Assembly: GCA_027306525.1 (NCBI GenBank)
Contig: DAHUZM010000122.1
Location: forward strand, 1-48,535
DNA length: 48,535 nucleotides
Direction of reading: 5' to 3'
Source of the DNA: Acidimicrobiaceae bacterium
GTDB taxonomy: Bacteria; Actinomycetota; Acidimicrobiia; Acidimicrobiales; RAAP-2
This document shows positions 19,301-26,056 of the stretch, one piece after another. Both the position numbers and the translations under genes were made by a program. The notes below the pieces were generated by a model, which saw only the letters and a program-made list of their open reading frames with translations, had not been told where the DNA came from and made no database searches. Each line of letters starts with the position of its first letter. Within the stretch, counting starts at the first letter, position 1.

Positions 19301-19533
19301 TTCGGGATGACCACGCCCAGAGGGACCTGACGGAAATTGGAGGCGTCGTTCGCGTACAGCGCCAGGGACCCAGCGTCAAAGCGCACCTCGCATTCGAGCG
19401 CCTTTTCGAGAGCTCGTCGCAACCCTGCGACATCGACGGTCTCGACACCGACCATGCCGACCGCCATGGTCGGTGCCGGCTTAACTGGAATGGTCCGCTT
19501 CGTGCGATTTGCTGGATCCGTCGTCGTCGTCAC
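16369..19533 (-). CDS. Fused FAD-binding and Fe-S oxidoreductase (D-lactate/glycolate dehydrogenase type)
   Basis: 1054 residues. The N-terminal half is a PCMH-type FAD domain (SRGGGTSLSGETVNYAVVID and IGGNVGNNSCGVHSV) followed by the FAD-oxidase C-terminal domain (HLGQGCIHSRI, GEHGDGQQRAELL). The rest is an Fe-S unit: Cys motif CLACKGCTNDCPV (about 659), a second set with CVGVGKC and MCPSY before it, and two CCG-type motifs (GHLCCGRP about 802; GGCCGLAGSWGFE about 925). This is the architecture of fused GlcD/GlcF-like D-2-hydroxyacid dehydrogenases, which feed electrons to quinones. The last 60 residues are basic and non-conserved. It overlaps the ThDP enzyme by four bases (GTG start), so electron input from lactate to pyruvate would be coupled to that enzyme. 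Confidence 0.92.
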   Translation of the reverse strand: MTTTTDPANRTKRTIPVKPAPTMAVGMVGVETVDVAGLRRALEKALECEVRFDAGSLALYANDASNFRQVPLGVVIPKTLDDVVIAHKVCARFGAPVMSRGGGTSLSGETVNYAVVIDHSKYLTHIDEVDLKTRTVTVEPGAINEQVNIQTGKHNLVFGPDPSSHSRCTIGGNVGNNSCGVHSVQAQLYGPGPRTSDNVSALEVCTYDGERFWVGVGEESQLDEIIAAGGRKGEIYSRLRDLRDRYANTIRARYPDVAALPRRVSGYNLDELLPEKGFNVARALVGTESTCVTALRATLMLTPALLKRTLVVVAYRDICDAGCHVEEIIERFRPIGLEALDDVLIADQQELQMNREDLDELPEDGNAWLLVQFGADDQADSETQAKALVEWLLAQGYAEDRIVAMRSKQEGGSSKDIWQIREGGLGSTAFPDGQDHWPGWEDSAVPPARVGEYIRDLKALYARHGLRGAFYGHLGQGCIHSRISFDLYSPEGVRNYRAFMEEAADLVTSYGGTLSGEHGDGQQRAELLEKQYGPELMAAMREFKLIWDPRWKMNPGKVIDPFRLDEDLKLGVGYNPARPPTKFAYKADGGDFAHATLRCVGVGKCRVPQANQTMCPSYQVTREEKHSTRGRARLLFEMLRGEVITEGWQSKEVFDALDLCLACKGCTNDCPVNVDMPTYKAEFLYHHYRSWRRHRPRHAYAFGFIDQAARVASRVPELVNFVSQTPVLRRAARWVAGIDQRRPLPTFAPMTLQEWFARRGGSINPHGRPVVLFPDTFNNHLHTDVGVACVEAIEAAGWRVVMPQGHLCCGRPLYDYGFLDAAERYLHRVLDHLRPYLREGTPIVGMEPSCLAVFRDELVKMLPNDDDARRLADHALHFGEFFDRYGIDVPLLEGRALLWGHCHHRATGGIDPEQRVLERMGMDVSPLTGGCCGLAGSWGFEDGKYDISLECGEQALLPAIRRADAQTVVVANGFSCKTQITDADTGRRALHLAEVMQLARRANSKGGRLPEDSARIRRPSPGAARRAARSGLPAAVGIASLTIAAFRRWPGRRG

Positions 19534-21338
19534 TCGGACTCACCGGGGAGGTGGTCCTTCACGTGCTCTTTCAACTCGGACCACTTACCCTTGACGCCCT
19601 TCACGGCGATTCCGAGCGCGTCCTCGTCGCCACGGGCAAGACCGGTCAGGGTCTCCTTCAACATCTGGGGACGCACGTGGGGCGGGAGCGGCGGGAACTG
19701 GGGGTCGGTCTGGAACTCCAGCACGACCGGTCCCGAGGCCTGCAGAGCTCGGTCCCACGCGGCGCCGACTTGATCGGGGCTCGTGACCTTGATGCCCTCG
19801 AATCCGAGGAGACGTGCGAATTCGGCCGCCGGTACGTAAGGGAGCGATTGGGTGGCCGGGTTCTTCGGGTCGGCTGAAAGCACGCGCTGCTCATAGGAGA
19901 CCTGGTTCAGGTCTTCGTTGACGAGGACCGCGAAGATGAGGGTCGGATTGTGCGCGACAAGTTCCTCTCGGTAGCGGCTGACAGTCAGAAGCTCGTTCAT
20001 GCCGAGCATCGAAAAGGCACCGTCTCCCGTGAACCCGATAACGGGGCGGTCCGGATAGGCGAACTTCGCCCCGATGGCGTAGGGGACGCCGGGAAGCATG
20101 GTGGCGAGGGTGCCCGACAGCGAGCCACGCATTCCCTGCTTCATGTCGATGAAGCGGGCGTACCAGTTGGTTGCGGAGCCCGAGTCGGATGCGAAGATGC
20201 AATGCTCGGGCACCCGACGGTTGAGTTCCCAGAAGACGTATTGGGGATTGATCGGGTCACCGGGTTGGTGAGCTCGGTCGTCGAGGACTCGGCGCCAGGT
20301 GGCGACCTCCCCTTCGATCAGCTCGCGCCACCGCCGGTCCTCCTTGCGCTCAAGCATGGGAAGCAGGGCGCGAAGGGTTTCGCCAGCGTCACCAACGAGG
20401 GACACGTCATTCGGATAACGGACGCCGATGAGCGATCCATCGATGTCGATCTCAACACAGCGGGCCTCTCCCTCCTTTGGGAGCCATTCGGCGTACGGAA
20501 ACGAAGTGCCGATCATGAGCAACGTGTCGCAATGCATCATCATCTTGTTGGAGGGCTCGGTCCCGAGCAGCCCGATCGATCCCGTGACAAAGGGCAGCGT
20601 GTCGGGGACGACGTCCTTGCCGAGCAGTGCCTTCGCGACCCCGGCCCCCAGCAGCTCGGCCGCCTCGACCACCTCGTCTGCGGCCTTCCTCGCACCCTGG
20701 CCGACGAGAATCGCCACCCTCTCGCCCGAATTGAGGACTCCGGCTGCCTCCTTCAAGAGGTGCTCTTCGGGCACCATGCGCGGGCGATTCCATCCGACGC
20801 TGGTGAAGGTCGCGCCGTGCGTACGGGGCGGGTCCGAATACTCGGATTCCTGGACGTCCTCGGGGACGATCACGACGCCGGGGCGGCGCTCGCTCAGTGC
20901 TGACTTGATGGCCCTATCGAGCACATGGCGCGCGGAGTGCTCGTCCATCACCGTTGAGACGAACCCGGCGGCGTCCTTGAACAGGGCCTGGAGGTCGACC
21001 TCCTGCTGGAAGTGCGCACCGACCGACATCCGCTTCTGCTGTCCTACGATGGCGAGCACCGGTTGGTGATCGAGCTTCGCGTCGTAGAGGCCGTTCAACA
21101 GGTGGATGGCCCCCGGACCCGAGGTTGCCATGCACACCCCGAGCTCCCCGGTGAACTTGGCATGTGCACAGGCCATGAACGCCGCCATCTCCTCGTGCCG
21201 GGTCTGCGTGAAGGTCGGTTCGTCCACCTCTTCGAATGCCCCGAGGAACCCATTGATGCCGTCTCCGGGATAGCCGTAGACGCGATGAACGCCCCACTCC
21301 TTCAAACGTTCGAGCATGTAGACAGCGCTCAGCGGCAC
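19530..21338 (-). CDS. Thiamine-diphosphate enzyme, pyruvate oxidase (PoxB)-like
   Basis: 602 residues with the three-domain layout of pyruvate oxidase/acetolactate synthase proteins. The PYR domain holds the catalytic Glu50 (TRHEEMAAFM); a central FAD/nucleotide-type domain follows; the PP domain holds GDGAFSMLGMNELLTV and NEDLNQVSYEQ, the ThDP-Mg motif, near 433-480. It lacks an obvious acetolactate synthase partner gene. The best guess is decarboxylation of pyruvate to acetate, possibly with quinone as acceptor. It heads the six-gene run; GTG 21338 is preceded by GGAGGTAA. Other ThDP reactions (for example sulfopyruvate or oxalyl-CoA) are not excluded. Confidence 0.85.
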   Translation of the reverse strand: MPLSAVYMLERLKEWGVHRVYGYPGDGINGFLGAFEEVDEPTFTQTRHEEMAAFMACAHAKFTGELGVCMATSGPGAIHLLNGLYDAKLDHQPVLAIVGQQKRMSVGAHFQQEVDLQALFKDAAGFVSTVMDEHSARHVLDRAIKSALSERRPGVVIVPEDVQESEYSDPPRTHGATFTSVGWNRPRMVPEEHLLKEAAGVLNSGERVAILVGQGARKAADEVVEAAELLGAGVAKALLGKDVVPDTLPFVTGSIGLLGTEPSNKMMMHCDTLLMIGTSFPYAEWLPKEGEARCVEIDIDGSLIGVRYPNDVSLVGDAGETLRALLPMLERKEDRRWRELIEGEVATWRRVLDDRAHQPGDPINPQYVFWELNRRVPEHCIFASDSGSATNWYARFIDMKQGMRGSLSGTLATMLPGVPYAIGAKFAYPDRPVIGFTGDGAFSMLGMNELLTVSRYREELVAHNPTLIFAVLVNEDLNQVSYEQRVLSADPKNPATQSLPYVPAAEFARLLGFEGIKVTSPDQVGAAWDRALQASGPVVLEFQTDPQFPPLPPHVRPQMLKETLTGLARGDEDALGIAVKGVKGKWSELKEHVKDHLPGESE

Positions 21339-21406
21339 GGGTTACCTCCATACGACTTGACCATAAGGGGTTACCCCGTTCATCTCCTGCTGACACCCGG
21401 TCGGGG

Positions 21407-22124
21407 TTACGCAGGGCGAACCGTCATGGAACTGAGTTCGAACTCGTTTGCCATTGCTCGGGCATCTGAGCAATTGCCAAGAGCGGGCCCGCGCCCCCGG
21501 GTGGTTCTCGGAAGCGTCTCTGGCGACGGGCAACGGCCGTACAACAGAATTCCGGCGCTCCACGCGACCGCGGCGATGCTCCGGCGCCGCGACAAGGCCT
21601 CTGAGGAGTGCAGCAGGTCGGAGGACTCGAATGCGTACAAGATGTCGAGTCCATGAAGGACCTCTTCGGCGGCCAACGCGACTTGGCGGCCGGACCAGGT
21701 TGCGAGTCGGCGTCGTTGACAGATCCGATCGCGCCGGAACCGACCCCTGACGATTTGATGACGGTGTGCTGGGCGCGCGCGAACGGCGAATCCCATGAGA
21801 TCGAGCAGGCTCATCCGGGCCTCGGCGGCAGACTCTGCCTTGATCAGCGTGGGAGCATAAGGATTGATCTCAGATTCCGCAAGCATTGTTGCGAAGAGCA
21901 CTGATATTCGATGGCGGCCCGGCTGAGATCATCGGCGCATCGAAACAGAGATGGAGATGACAGACCCCCGCCCGTTGCGCAATCTCGGCGGCACGGGGCG
22001 TGTACTGGCCATCAGCGAAGAGCACAACCAGCGCGTCGAGCACCGCTTCTTGGTGCTGGAGTCGGCGAAGCCGGCGTCCGTCGGTTTCGTTGCGCGGCTC
22101 GGCCGGAGGACTGCTCAGACCCAC
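21407..22124 (-). pseudogene. TetR-family regulator, broken by frameshifts
   Basis: The first frame from GTG 22124 encodes a TetR helix-turn-helix (QHQEAVLDALVVLFADG, AAEIAQRAGV). It then breaks: the next part (SLFRCADDLSRAAIEYQ) lies in a second frame near 21900-21950 that soon reaches a stop, and the C-terminal half (LAESEINPYAPTLIKAESAA, LDILYAFESSDLLHSSEAL) is in a third frame ending at 21407. At least two frameshifts are needed to join them, so the gene is dead, or the sequence has errors. Its start overlaps the end of the upstream gene (stop 22115). It may once have controlled the neighbouring ThDP operon and the inverted repeat at 22756. Confidence 0.75.
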
Positions 22125-22738
22125 CGTTCGACATATGGGCGGAGGAGCAGCGCCTGGTGCGTGTCCGACCCGGGTGGGAGTGGCGTGCTTTCCTTGACAG
22201 CGTCAAATCGAGCAAAGGACCAGGTCCGGCCATCGCCCAAGATGGTCCCGTCGACGATGAATCGGGCACCGGACCCGTCTGGCGTGGGTCCCGACCCGTC
22301 CCAAAGCTCCAGCAAGACAAGACCGTCAGACGAGGCATTGGGCGGCATGGTCGATTCGGGCATGGTACCCACGACAATGGTGTGGTCCATCCCGGCCTCC
22401 TTGTGGACGTGCTTCTCTTGGAAATCACGGCGCGACTGCATCTCGATGAACGACCTTCGCGTCGGGTAGCGGACCACCGCGACCCGATCCCAGTCCTCCG
22501 AAGCGTTGACGACATCTGCAGCGAAGCAGATCCTGGCGCCTATGGCTCGAAGAACGTCGACGGGTGCGTAGCGATCATCGGCCTCACGACCCGTGATGGT
22601 GTCTCCGGAGTCTTCCTCGTAGTCGGCGACCTTCCGGTACTTCATCAGGTTGAGCATGTACACGGGACCGTCCGTTGCCGGATCGGCCGTCGCAAGACGT
22701 CGCGCATAGTCGCGATCGATCTGTCCATAGCGCGGCAT
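22115..22738 (-). CDS. Dimeric alpha/beta-barrel (DUF1330/EthD-like) hypothetical protein
   Basis: 207 residues from ATG 22738; a longer frame from 22885 would run through the divergent promoter and is unlikely. There are two weak repeats of a ferredoxin-like fold: GPVYMLNLMKYRKVADYEED near 24-43 and later DGLVLLELWDGSGP near 135-150, with SRRDFQEKHVHKEAG between. This is typical of DUF1330-like proteins. Function unknown. It overlaps the TetR pseudogene downstream by ten bases and faces a divergent gene over a 29-bp gap, with a candidate operator between them. Confidence 0.65.
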   Translation of the reverse strand: MPRYGQIDRDYARRLATADPATDGPVYMLNLMKYRKVADYEEDSGDTITGREADDRYAPVDVLRAIGARICFAADVVNASEDWDRVAVVRYPTRRSFIEMQSRRDFQEKHVHKEAGMDHTIVVGTMPESTMPPNASSDGLVLLELWDGSGPTPDGSGARFIVDGTILGDGRTWSFARFDAVKESTPLPPGSDTHQALLLRPYVERWV

Positions 22739-22755
22739 AGAAGCCACGCTAACTA

Positions 22756-22774
22756 TTGACTTTGTATATGTCAA
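22756..22774 (+). promoter_or_regulatory. Inverted repeat between divergent genes (candidate TetR operator)
   Basis: TTGAC (22756-22760) and GTCAA (22770-22774) are perfect inverted arms with a nine-base spacer. The repeat covers the start codon area of the plus-strand gene and lies 17 bp from the minus-strand ATG at 22738, so a bound repressor would affect both. The nearby TetR gene, now broken, is the natural candidate. Inference. Confidence 0.4.
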
Positions 22775-23262
22775 AAGATATGGTCCGGCGCGTGTTGAGC
22801 CGCGACATCCCGGTGGCCCACACCCCGCCCGGGGGCTACGGCAAGACCATGCCGCCGCCGATCCTCGCTCAATGCACAGAGGCACTGGCGCCAGGTGCTC
22901 CCGACCTGCGCGGCCTTTGGCGGGTCGCAGAGGTCACATGGAAGGGACAGCCCCTCCCCGATCCGGACCGTGTCCTTCAACACGTCGAGCGCATCGAGCA
23001 GTGCGGGGACCGCGTGTGCATCACCGCCGACGGCATCATCCACGACATGTGGGCCGATGGGACGCCCGAGCACGGCGTCAACGACGTCGCCGCGGCTGAT
23101 GGAAGGCCAATCTCGGTGGTCTGCACCTTCGAAGAAGGTGTGCACGTCCTTCGCCCGGTCGGTCACCCCGAGTTCACGGTCACCCGGCACTTGGATGGCG
23201 ACGTCCTCTTCTGGGACTACGGACCGTTCTTCTCAGCCAGGCTCGAGCGATTAGGGGAATAG
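22768..23262 (+). CDS. Hypothetical protein, lipocalin/calycin-like pattern
   Basis: About 164 residues from ATG 22768; TTG 22756 and ATG 22780 are alternatives and no SD is visible. Not recognised. It is soluble and rich in beta strands: DLRGLWRVAEVTWKGQPLP, then VERIEQCGDRVCITADGIIHD, then FTVTRHLDGDVLFWDYGPF. A GxW start with alternating strands is what small ligand-binding barrels such as lipocalins show, but this is only a pattern impression. It is divergent from the DUF1330-like gene and ends 40 bp before a strong terminator. Confidence 0.6.
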   Translation: MSKDMVRRVLSRDIPVAHTPPGGYGKTMPPPILAQCTEALAPGAPDLRGLWRVAEVTWKGQPLPDPDRVLQHVERIEQCGDRVCITADGIIHDMWADGTPEHGVNDVAAADGRPISVVCTFEEGVHVLRPVGHPEFTVTRHLDGDVLFWDYGPFFSARLERLGE

Positions 23263-23302
23263 GCACGTCCCGACGCCTGGCGTCGCACGGCATCCAGACA
23301 GC

Positions 23303-23336
23303 AAGCAAGGCCCTGGGGGGGGACAGGGCCTTGCTT
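23303..23336 (+). terminator. Strong hairpin terminator
   Basis: AAGCAAGGCCCTG (23303-23315) and CAGGGCCTTGCTT (23324-23336) form a perfect 13-bp stem with an eight-base G-rich loop, followed by a short pyrimidine-rich stretch (tgcctttctgg). It lies 40 bp after the plus-strand gene ending at 23262 and separates it from the sulfur operon. Confidence 0.8.
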
Positions 23337-23510
23337 TGCCTTTCTGGCTGACCAGTCTGTGCTGGTTCCCTGGCAGTCTGGCCTCGTCGGGCGCTCGACG
23401 ATAGGGCAGAAAGTCCCAAATCGCGGGACGGCTGCCGGATGATCCTCATGTCGGGACGGTTGTGACGATGGGCCCTGTTGGCCGCCTCCGGCCGCTGCCA
23501 CGCTGCTCTT

Positions 23511-24749
23511 GTGGCACGCAGGGTGGTCGTGATCGGCGGCGGTACCGGCGGAACGCTTGCGGCGAATCGACTCCGGCACCGGCTCAGCCCTGCCGATGAG
23601 ATCGTCGTCTTCGATGCAGACGACCGACACCTCTACCAGCCCGGATTGCTCTTTGTTCCCTTTGGGTTGGCACCCCCAGCCCGCCTGGTGCGCTCGCGAG
23701 CGGCCCAACTGCGTCGTGGCGTCGAGTTCCGACGGACGGCGGTCGAACAGGTGGACCTCGACCACGACCGCGTGATCACTGCCGATGGTGGCGCGCTTCC
23801 CTACGACGTACTGGTTGTTGCGAGCGGCACTCGGCTCGCGCTTGAAGCAACGGACGGTCTGACCGGCCCGGGTTGGGGTAAGCGGGTGCACACCTTCTAT
23901 TCGCTTCCGGGTGCGACGAGCCTCGCTGGCGCCCTTGCCGCGTTCGAAGGCGGGCGGCTGCTCGTGGGCATGATCGACCTTCCAATCAAGTGCCCGGTCG
24001 CGCCTCTCGAATTCTGCTTCCTCGCCGACTGGTTCTTTCGGCGCAAGAAAATGCGATCAAGCATCCAGCTCACCTATCTCACTTCACTCGATGCGGCCTT
24101 CACCAAGGAGACCTGCAATCGGGCGCTATCGGGCCTGCTCGAGCGCAAGGGGGTCGAGTTGGTCACGGAATTCGCGACAGGCGAGGTTGATGGGGCTCAG
24201 GGCCGCCTGACTGCATACGACGATCGAGAGACCGACTTCGACCTTGCGGTTCTAGCGCCGCTCCACGAGGGGGCATCGTGCGTCGCACGATCGCCCGGGC
24301 TCGGAGACGCGCTGGCCTTTGTCCCGACGCAACCGACATTACAGGCCAAGGCGAAGCCGAATGTCTTTGCCATCGGCGATGCCACTGATCTGCGCGCCTC
24401 GAAGGCCGGCTCCGTTGCGCACTTCGAGGGTGAGGTGCTCTCGCACAACGTCACCCGGTTCCTCGCCGGCGAGGAGCCCGATGCTCGCTTCGACGGACAC
24501 ACGAATTGCTTCATCGAGACCGGCTTCGACAAGGCCCTCCTCATCGATTTCAACGACGAAATCGAGCCGACGCTGGGACACTTCCCCTCTCCTGTCGGGC
24601 TTCCACTGCTCAAAGAGTCCCGCCTGAACCACATCGGGAAGCTCGCGTTCGAACAGCTGTATTGGCGTGCCATCCTCCCTGGCCGCGACATTCCATTCAT
24701 CGGCGCTTCGATGCCATTGGCTGACAAACATCTTGAAAAGGCCGAGTGA
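23511..24749 (+). CDS. sqr: Sulfide:quinone oxidoreductase-like flavoprotein
   Basis: About 412 residues from GTG 23511, where family homology begins (VARRVVVIGGGTGGT); TTG 23478 is an alternative and no SD is clear. The FAD GxGxxG motif, YDVLVVASGTRL, and the second FAD contact AIGDATDLRASKAGSVAHFEGE are present. Cysteines at 161 (IKCPVAP) and 333 (TNCFIE) are placed like the redox pair of SQR. It should oxidise sulfide or a related sulfur compound at the membrane face and pass electrons to quinone, making sulfane sulfur for the DsrC- and DsrE-like proteins encoded next. Other NAD(P)/FAD oxidoreductases look similar, so substrate is inferred from context. Confidence 0.8.
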   Translation: MARRVVVIGGGTGGTLAANRLRHRLSPADEIVVFDADDRHLYQPGLLFVPFGLAPPARLVRSRAAQLRRGVEFRRTAVEQVDLDHDRVITADGGALPYDVLVVASGTRLALEATDGLTGPGWGKRVHTFYSLPGATSLAGALAAFEGGRLLVGMIDLPIKCPVAPLEFCFLADWFFRRKKMRSSIQLTYLTSLDAAFTKETCNRALSGLLERKGVELVTEFATGEVDGAQGRLTAYDDRETDFDLAVLAPLHEGASCVARSPGLGDALAFVPTQPTLQAKAKPNVFAIGDATDLRASKAGSVAHFEGEVLSHNVTRFLAGEEPDARFDGHTNCFIETGFDKALLIDFNDEIEPTLGHFPSPVGLPLLKESRLNHIGKLAFEQLYWRAILPGRDIPFIGASMPLADKHLEKAE

Positions 24750-24775
24750 TCGATACCACTGCAAGGAGGAGTCCA

Positions 24776-25093
24776 ATGGCGACCATGACCTATGTCGGAA
24801 TCGAGGTGTCAACCGACGCCGAGGGATTCTTTGCAGACCCCAGTAAGTGGACCGAAGCAATGGCTCCGCAGATCGCTGCCGCCGAGGGGATCGCCGAGCT
24901 CACCGACCGGCATTGGCAGGTGATCAGATTCATGCGCGACGAGTACGAGCGCAAGGGTGACGCCCCAAATGTGAGGGCTCTCTCGAAGACCACGGGTATC
25001 CCCATCAAGGAGCTCTACCAGCTCTTTCCCAAGGGTCCGGCCAAGCTCGCCGCAAAGATCGCGGGAGTTCCCAAACCTCATGGATGCATATGA
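24776..25093 (+). CDS. dsrC: DsrC/TusE-family sulfur carrier, single-cysteine form
   Basis: 105 residues; ATG 24776 is preceded by AAGGAGG. Family features: WTEAMAPQIAAAEGIAELT, HWQVIRFMRDEYERKGDAPN, the LYQLFPKGPAK stretch, and the C-terminal arm AGVPKPHGCI with the penultimate Cys104 that carries sulfur. DsrC proper has a second cysteine eleven residues earlier; here it is Ala93, and no other cysteine exists. That matches TusE-type or DsrC-like carriers rather than the trisulfide-forming DsrC. It probably accepts sulfur made available by the SQR and DsrE2 proteins. No dsrAB, hdr or tus genes are in the window, so the final acceptor is unknown. Confidence 0.9.
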   Translation: MATMTYVGIEVSTDAEGFFADPSKWTEAMAPQIAAAEGIAELTDRHWQVIRFMRDEYERKGDAPNVRALSKTTGIPIKELYQLFPKGPAKLAAKIAGVPKPHGCI

Positions 25094-25125
25094 GAACCGT
25101 TCGAGGCAGACGAGGAGGTACGACG

Positions 25126-25596
25126 ATGTCAGACGCGAGGATCGAAAAGATCTCGATCATCATCTCGAAAGGATCGCTCGAGTCGGTCTACCCGGGCCTC
25201 ATCATGGCGAACGGTGCTCGGGAAGAGGGGATGGAGGCGAATCTGTTCTTCACCTTCTTCGGCCTCGACGCGATCCACAAGGCTCGCAATGAGCACATCA
25301 AGTTGGCGACGGTGGGCAATCCCGGACTGCACCTCGCGACCATGCTCGGCGGACTTCCGGGAATGTCCTCGGTGATGACACATCTGCTGGATCAGAAGAT
25401 GGCCCGACTGGATATTCCGAGCATTCCCGAGTTTGTCGAGATGATCGCGGATTCGGACGCTGGCCTCTTCGCCTGCAAGGCATCCGTTGACCTCTTCGGG
25501 CTCGATCGGGACGACTTCATTCCCCAGGTGAACGGCATCATCACCGTCGGCGAATTCTACGGGCTCGCGGCGGGTGGGCAGATCATCTTCACCTGA
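25126..25596 (+). CDS. DsrE2/DsrE-like sulfurtransferase family protein
   Basis: 156 residues from ATG 25126, preceded by AGGAGGT. The fold signature of DsrE/DsrF/DrsH-like proteins is visible: KISIIISKGSLESVYPGLIMANGAREEGMEANLFFTFFGLD at the start, a central insertion, and the conserved cysteine in LFACKASVDLFGL near residue 119, which in DsrE2 relatives carries persulfide. It lies between the DsrC-like and OsmC-like genes with short gaps (32 bp and 2 bp), so it is likely to relay sulfane sulfur among these proteins. The exact partner is inferred. Confidence 0.88.
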   Translation: MSDARIEKISIIISKGSLESVYPGLIMANGAREEGMEANLFFTFFGLDAIHKARNEHIKLATVGNPGLHLATMLGGLPGMSSVMTHLLDQKMARLDIPSIPEFVEMIADSDAGLFACKASVDLFGLDRDDFIPQVNGIITVGEFYGLAAGGQIIFT

Positions 25597-25598
25597 CC

Positions 25599-26018
25599 AT
25601 GGGCGCGCCATCGGATCCCGGAATCGGTGAGGTGAACGTCGAGCACATCCAACGGGATCGCTTCGAAATCGCCATCCGAGACCATCGCCTCTGGGTCGAT
25701 CAGCCCCTTGGTGCTGGTGGCGACGACTCCGCGCAGACGCCAACCGAACTATTTGTCGCCAGTCTCGCCTCGTGTGTTGCCTTCTACGCTCGTCGATTCC
25801 TCACTCGTCATGACCTTCCGACAGACGGACTGGTAGTGACCGCACGCTTCACCATGGCCGATCGGCCCACACGCGTCGGAGAGATCGCGTTGTCGATGGT
25901 TGTGCCAAACGGGGTCCCAAGGGACCGGCAAGCCGCGCTCTTGGCGGTAGCTTCACACTGCACTGTCCACAATTCTCTTGCGCACCGACCCTCGGTGAGC
26001 ATTGACTTGATCACCTGA
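25599..26018 (+). CDS. OsmC-family protein
   Basis: 139 residues. OsmC/Ohr layout with both redox cysteines: the segment TPTELFVASLASCVAFYARRF (Cys near 59) and SHCTVHNSL (Cys near 124). OsmC and Ohr reduce organic hydroperoxides; relatives in sulfur operons may handle persulfides. It starts two bases after the DsrE2-like gene, so translation is coupled. The family is clear; whether it acts on peroxides or on sulfur species is open. Confidence 0.88.
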   Translation: MGAPSDPGIGEVNVEHIQRDRFEIAIRDHRLWVDQPLGAGGDDSAQTPTELFVASLASCVAFYARRFLTRHDLPTDGLVVTARFTMADRPTRVGEIALSMVVPNGVPRDRQAALLAVASHCTVHNSLAHRPSVSIDLIT

Positions 26019-26056
26019 GGCGCGGCCGGCGGGTCTCGAGGAAGGCGCACATTTCG

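Noticed and set aside
22739-22885. N-terminal extension of the DUF1330-like protein
   Set aside because: It would run across the divergent gene start and the operator; Cys/Arg-rich and not protein-like. The ATG at 22738 fits the family.
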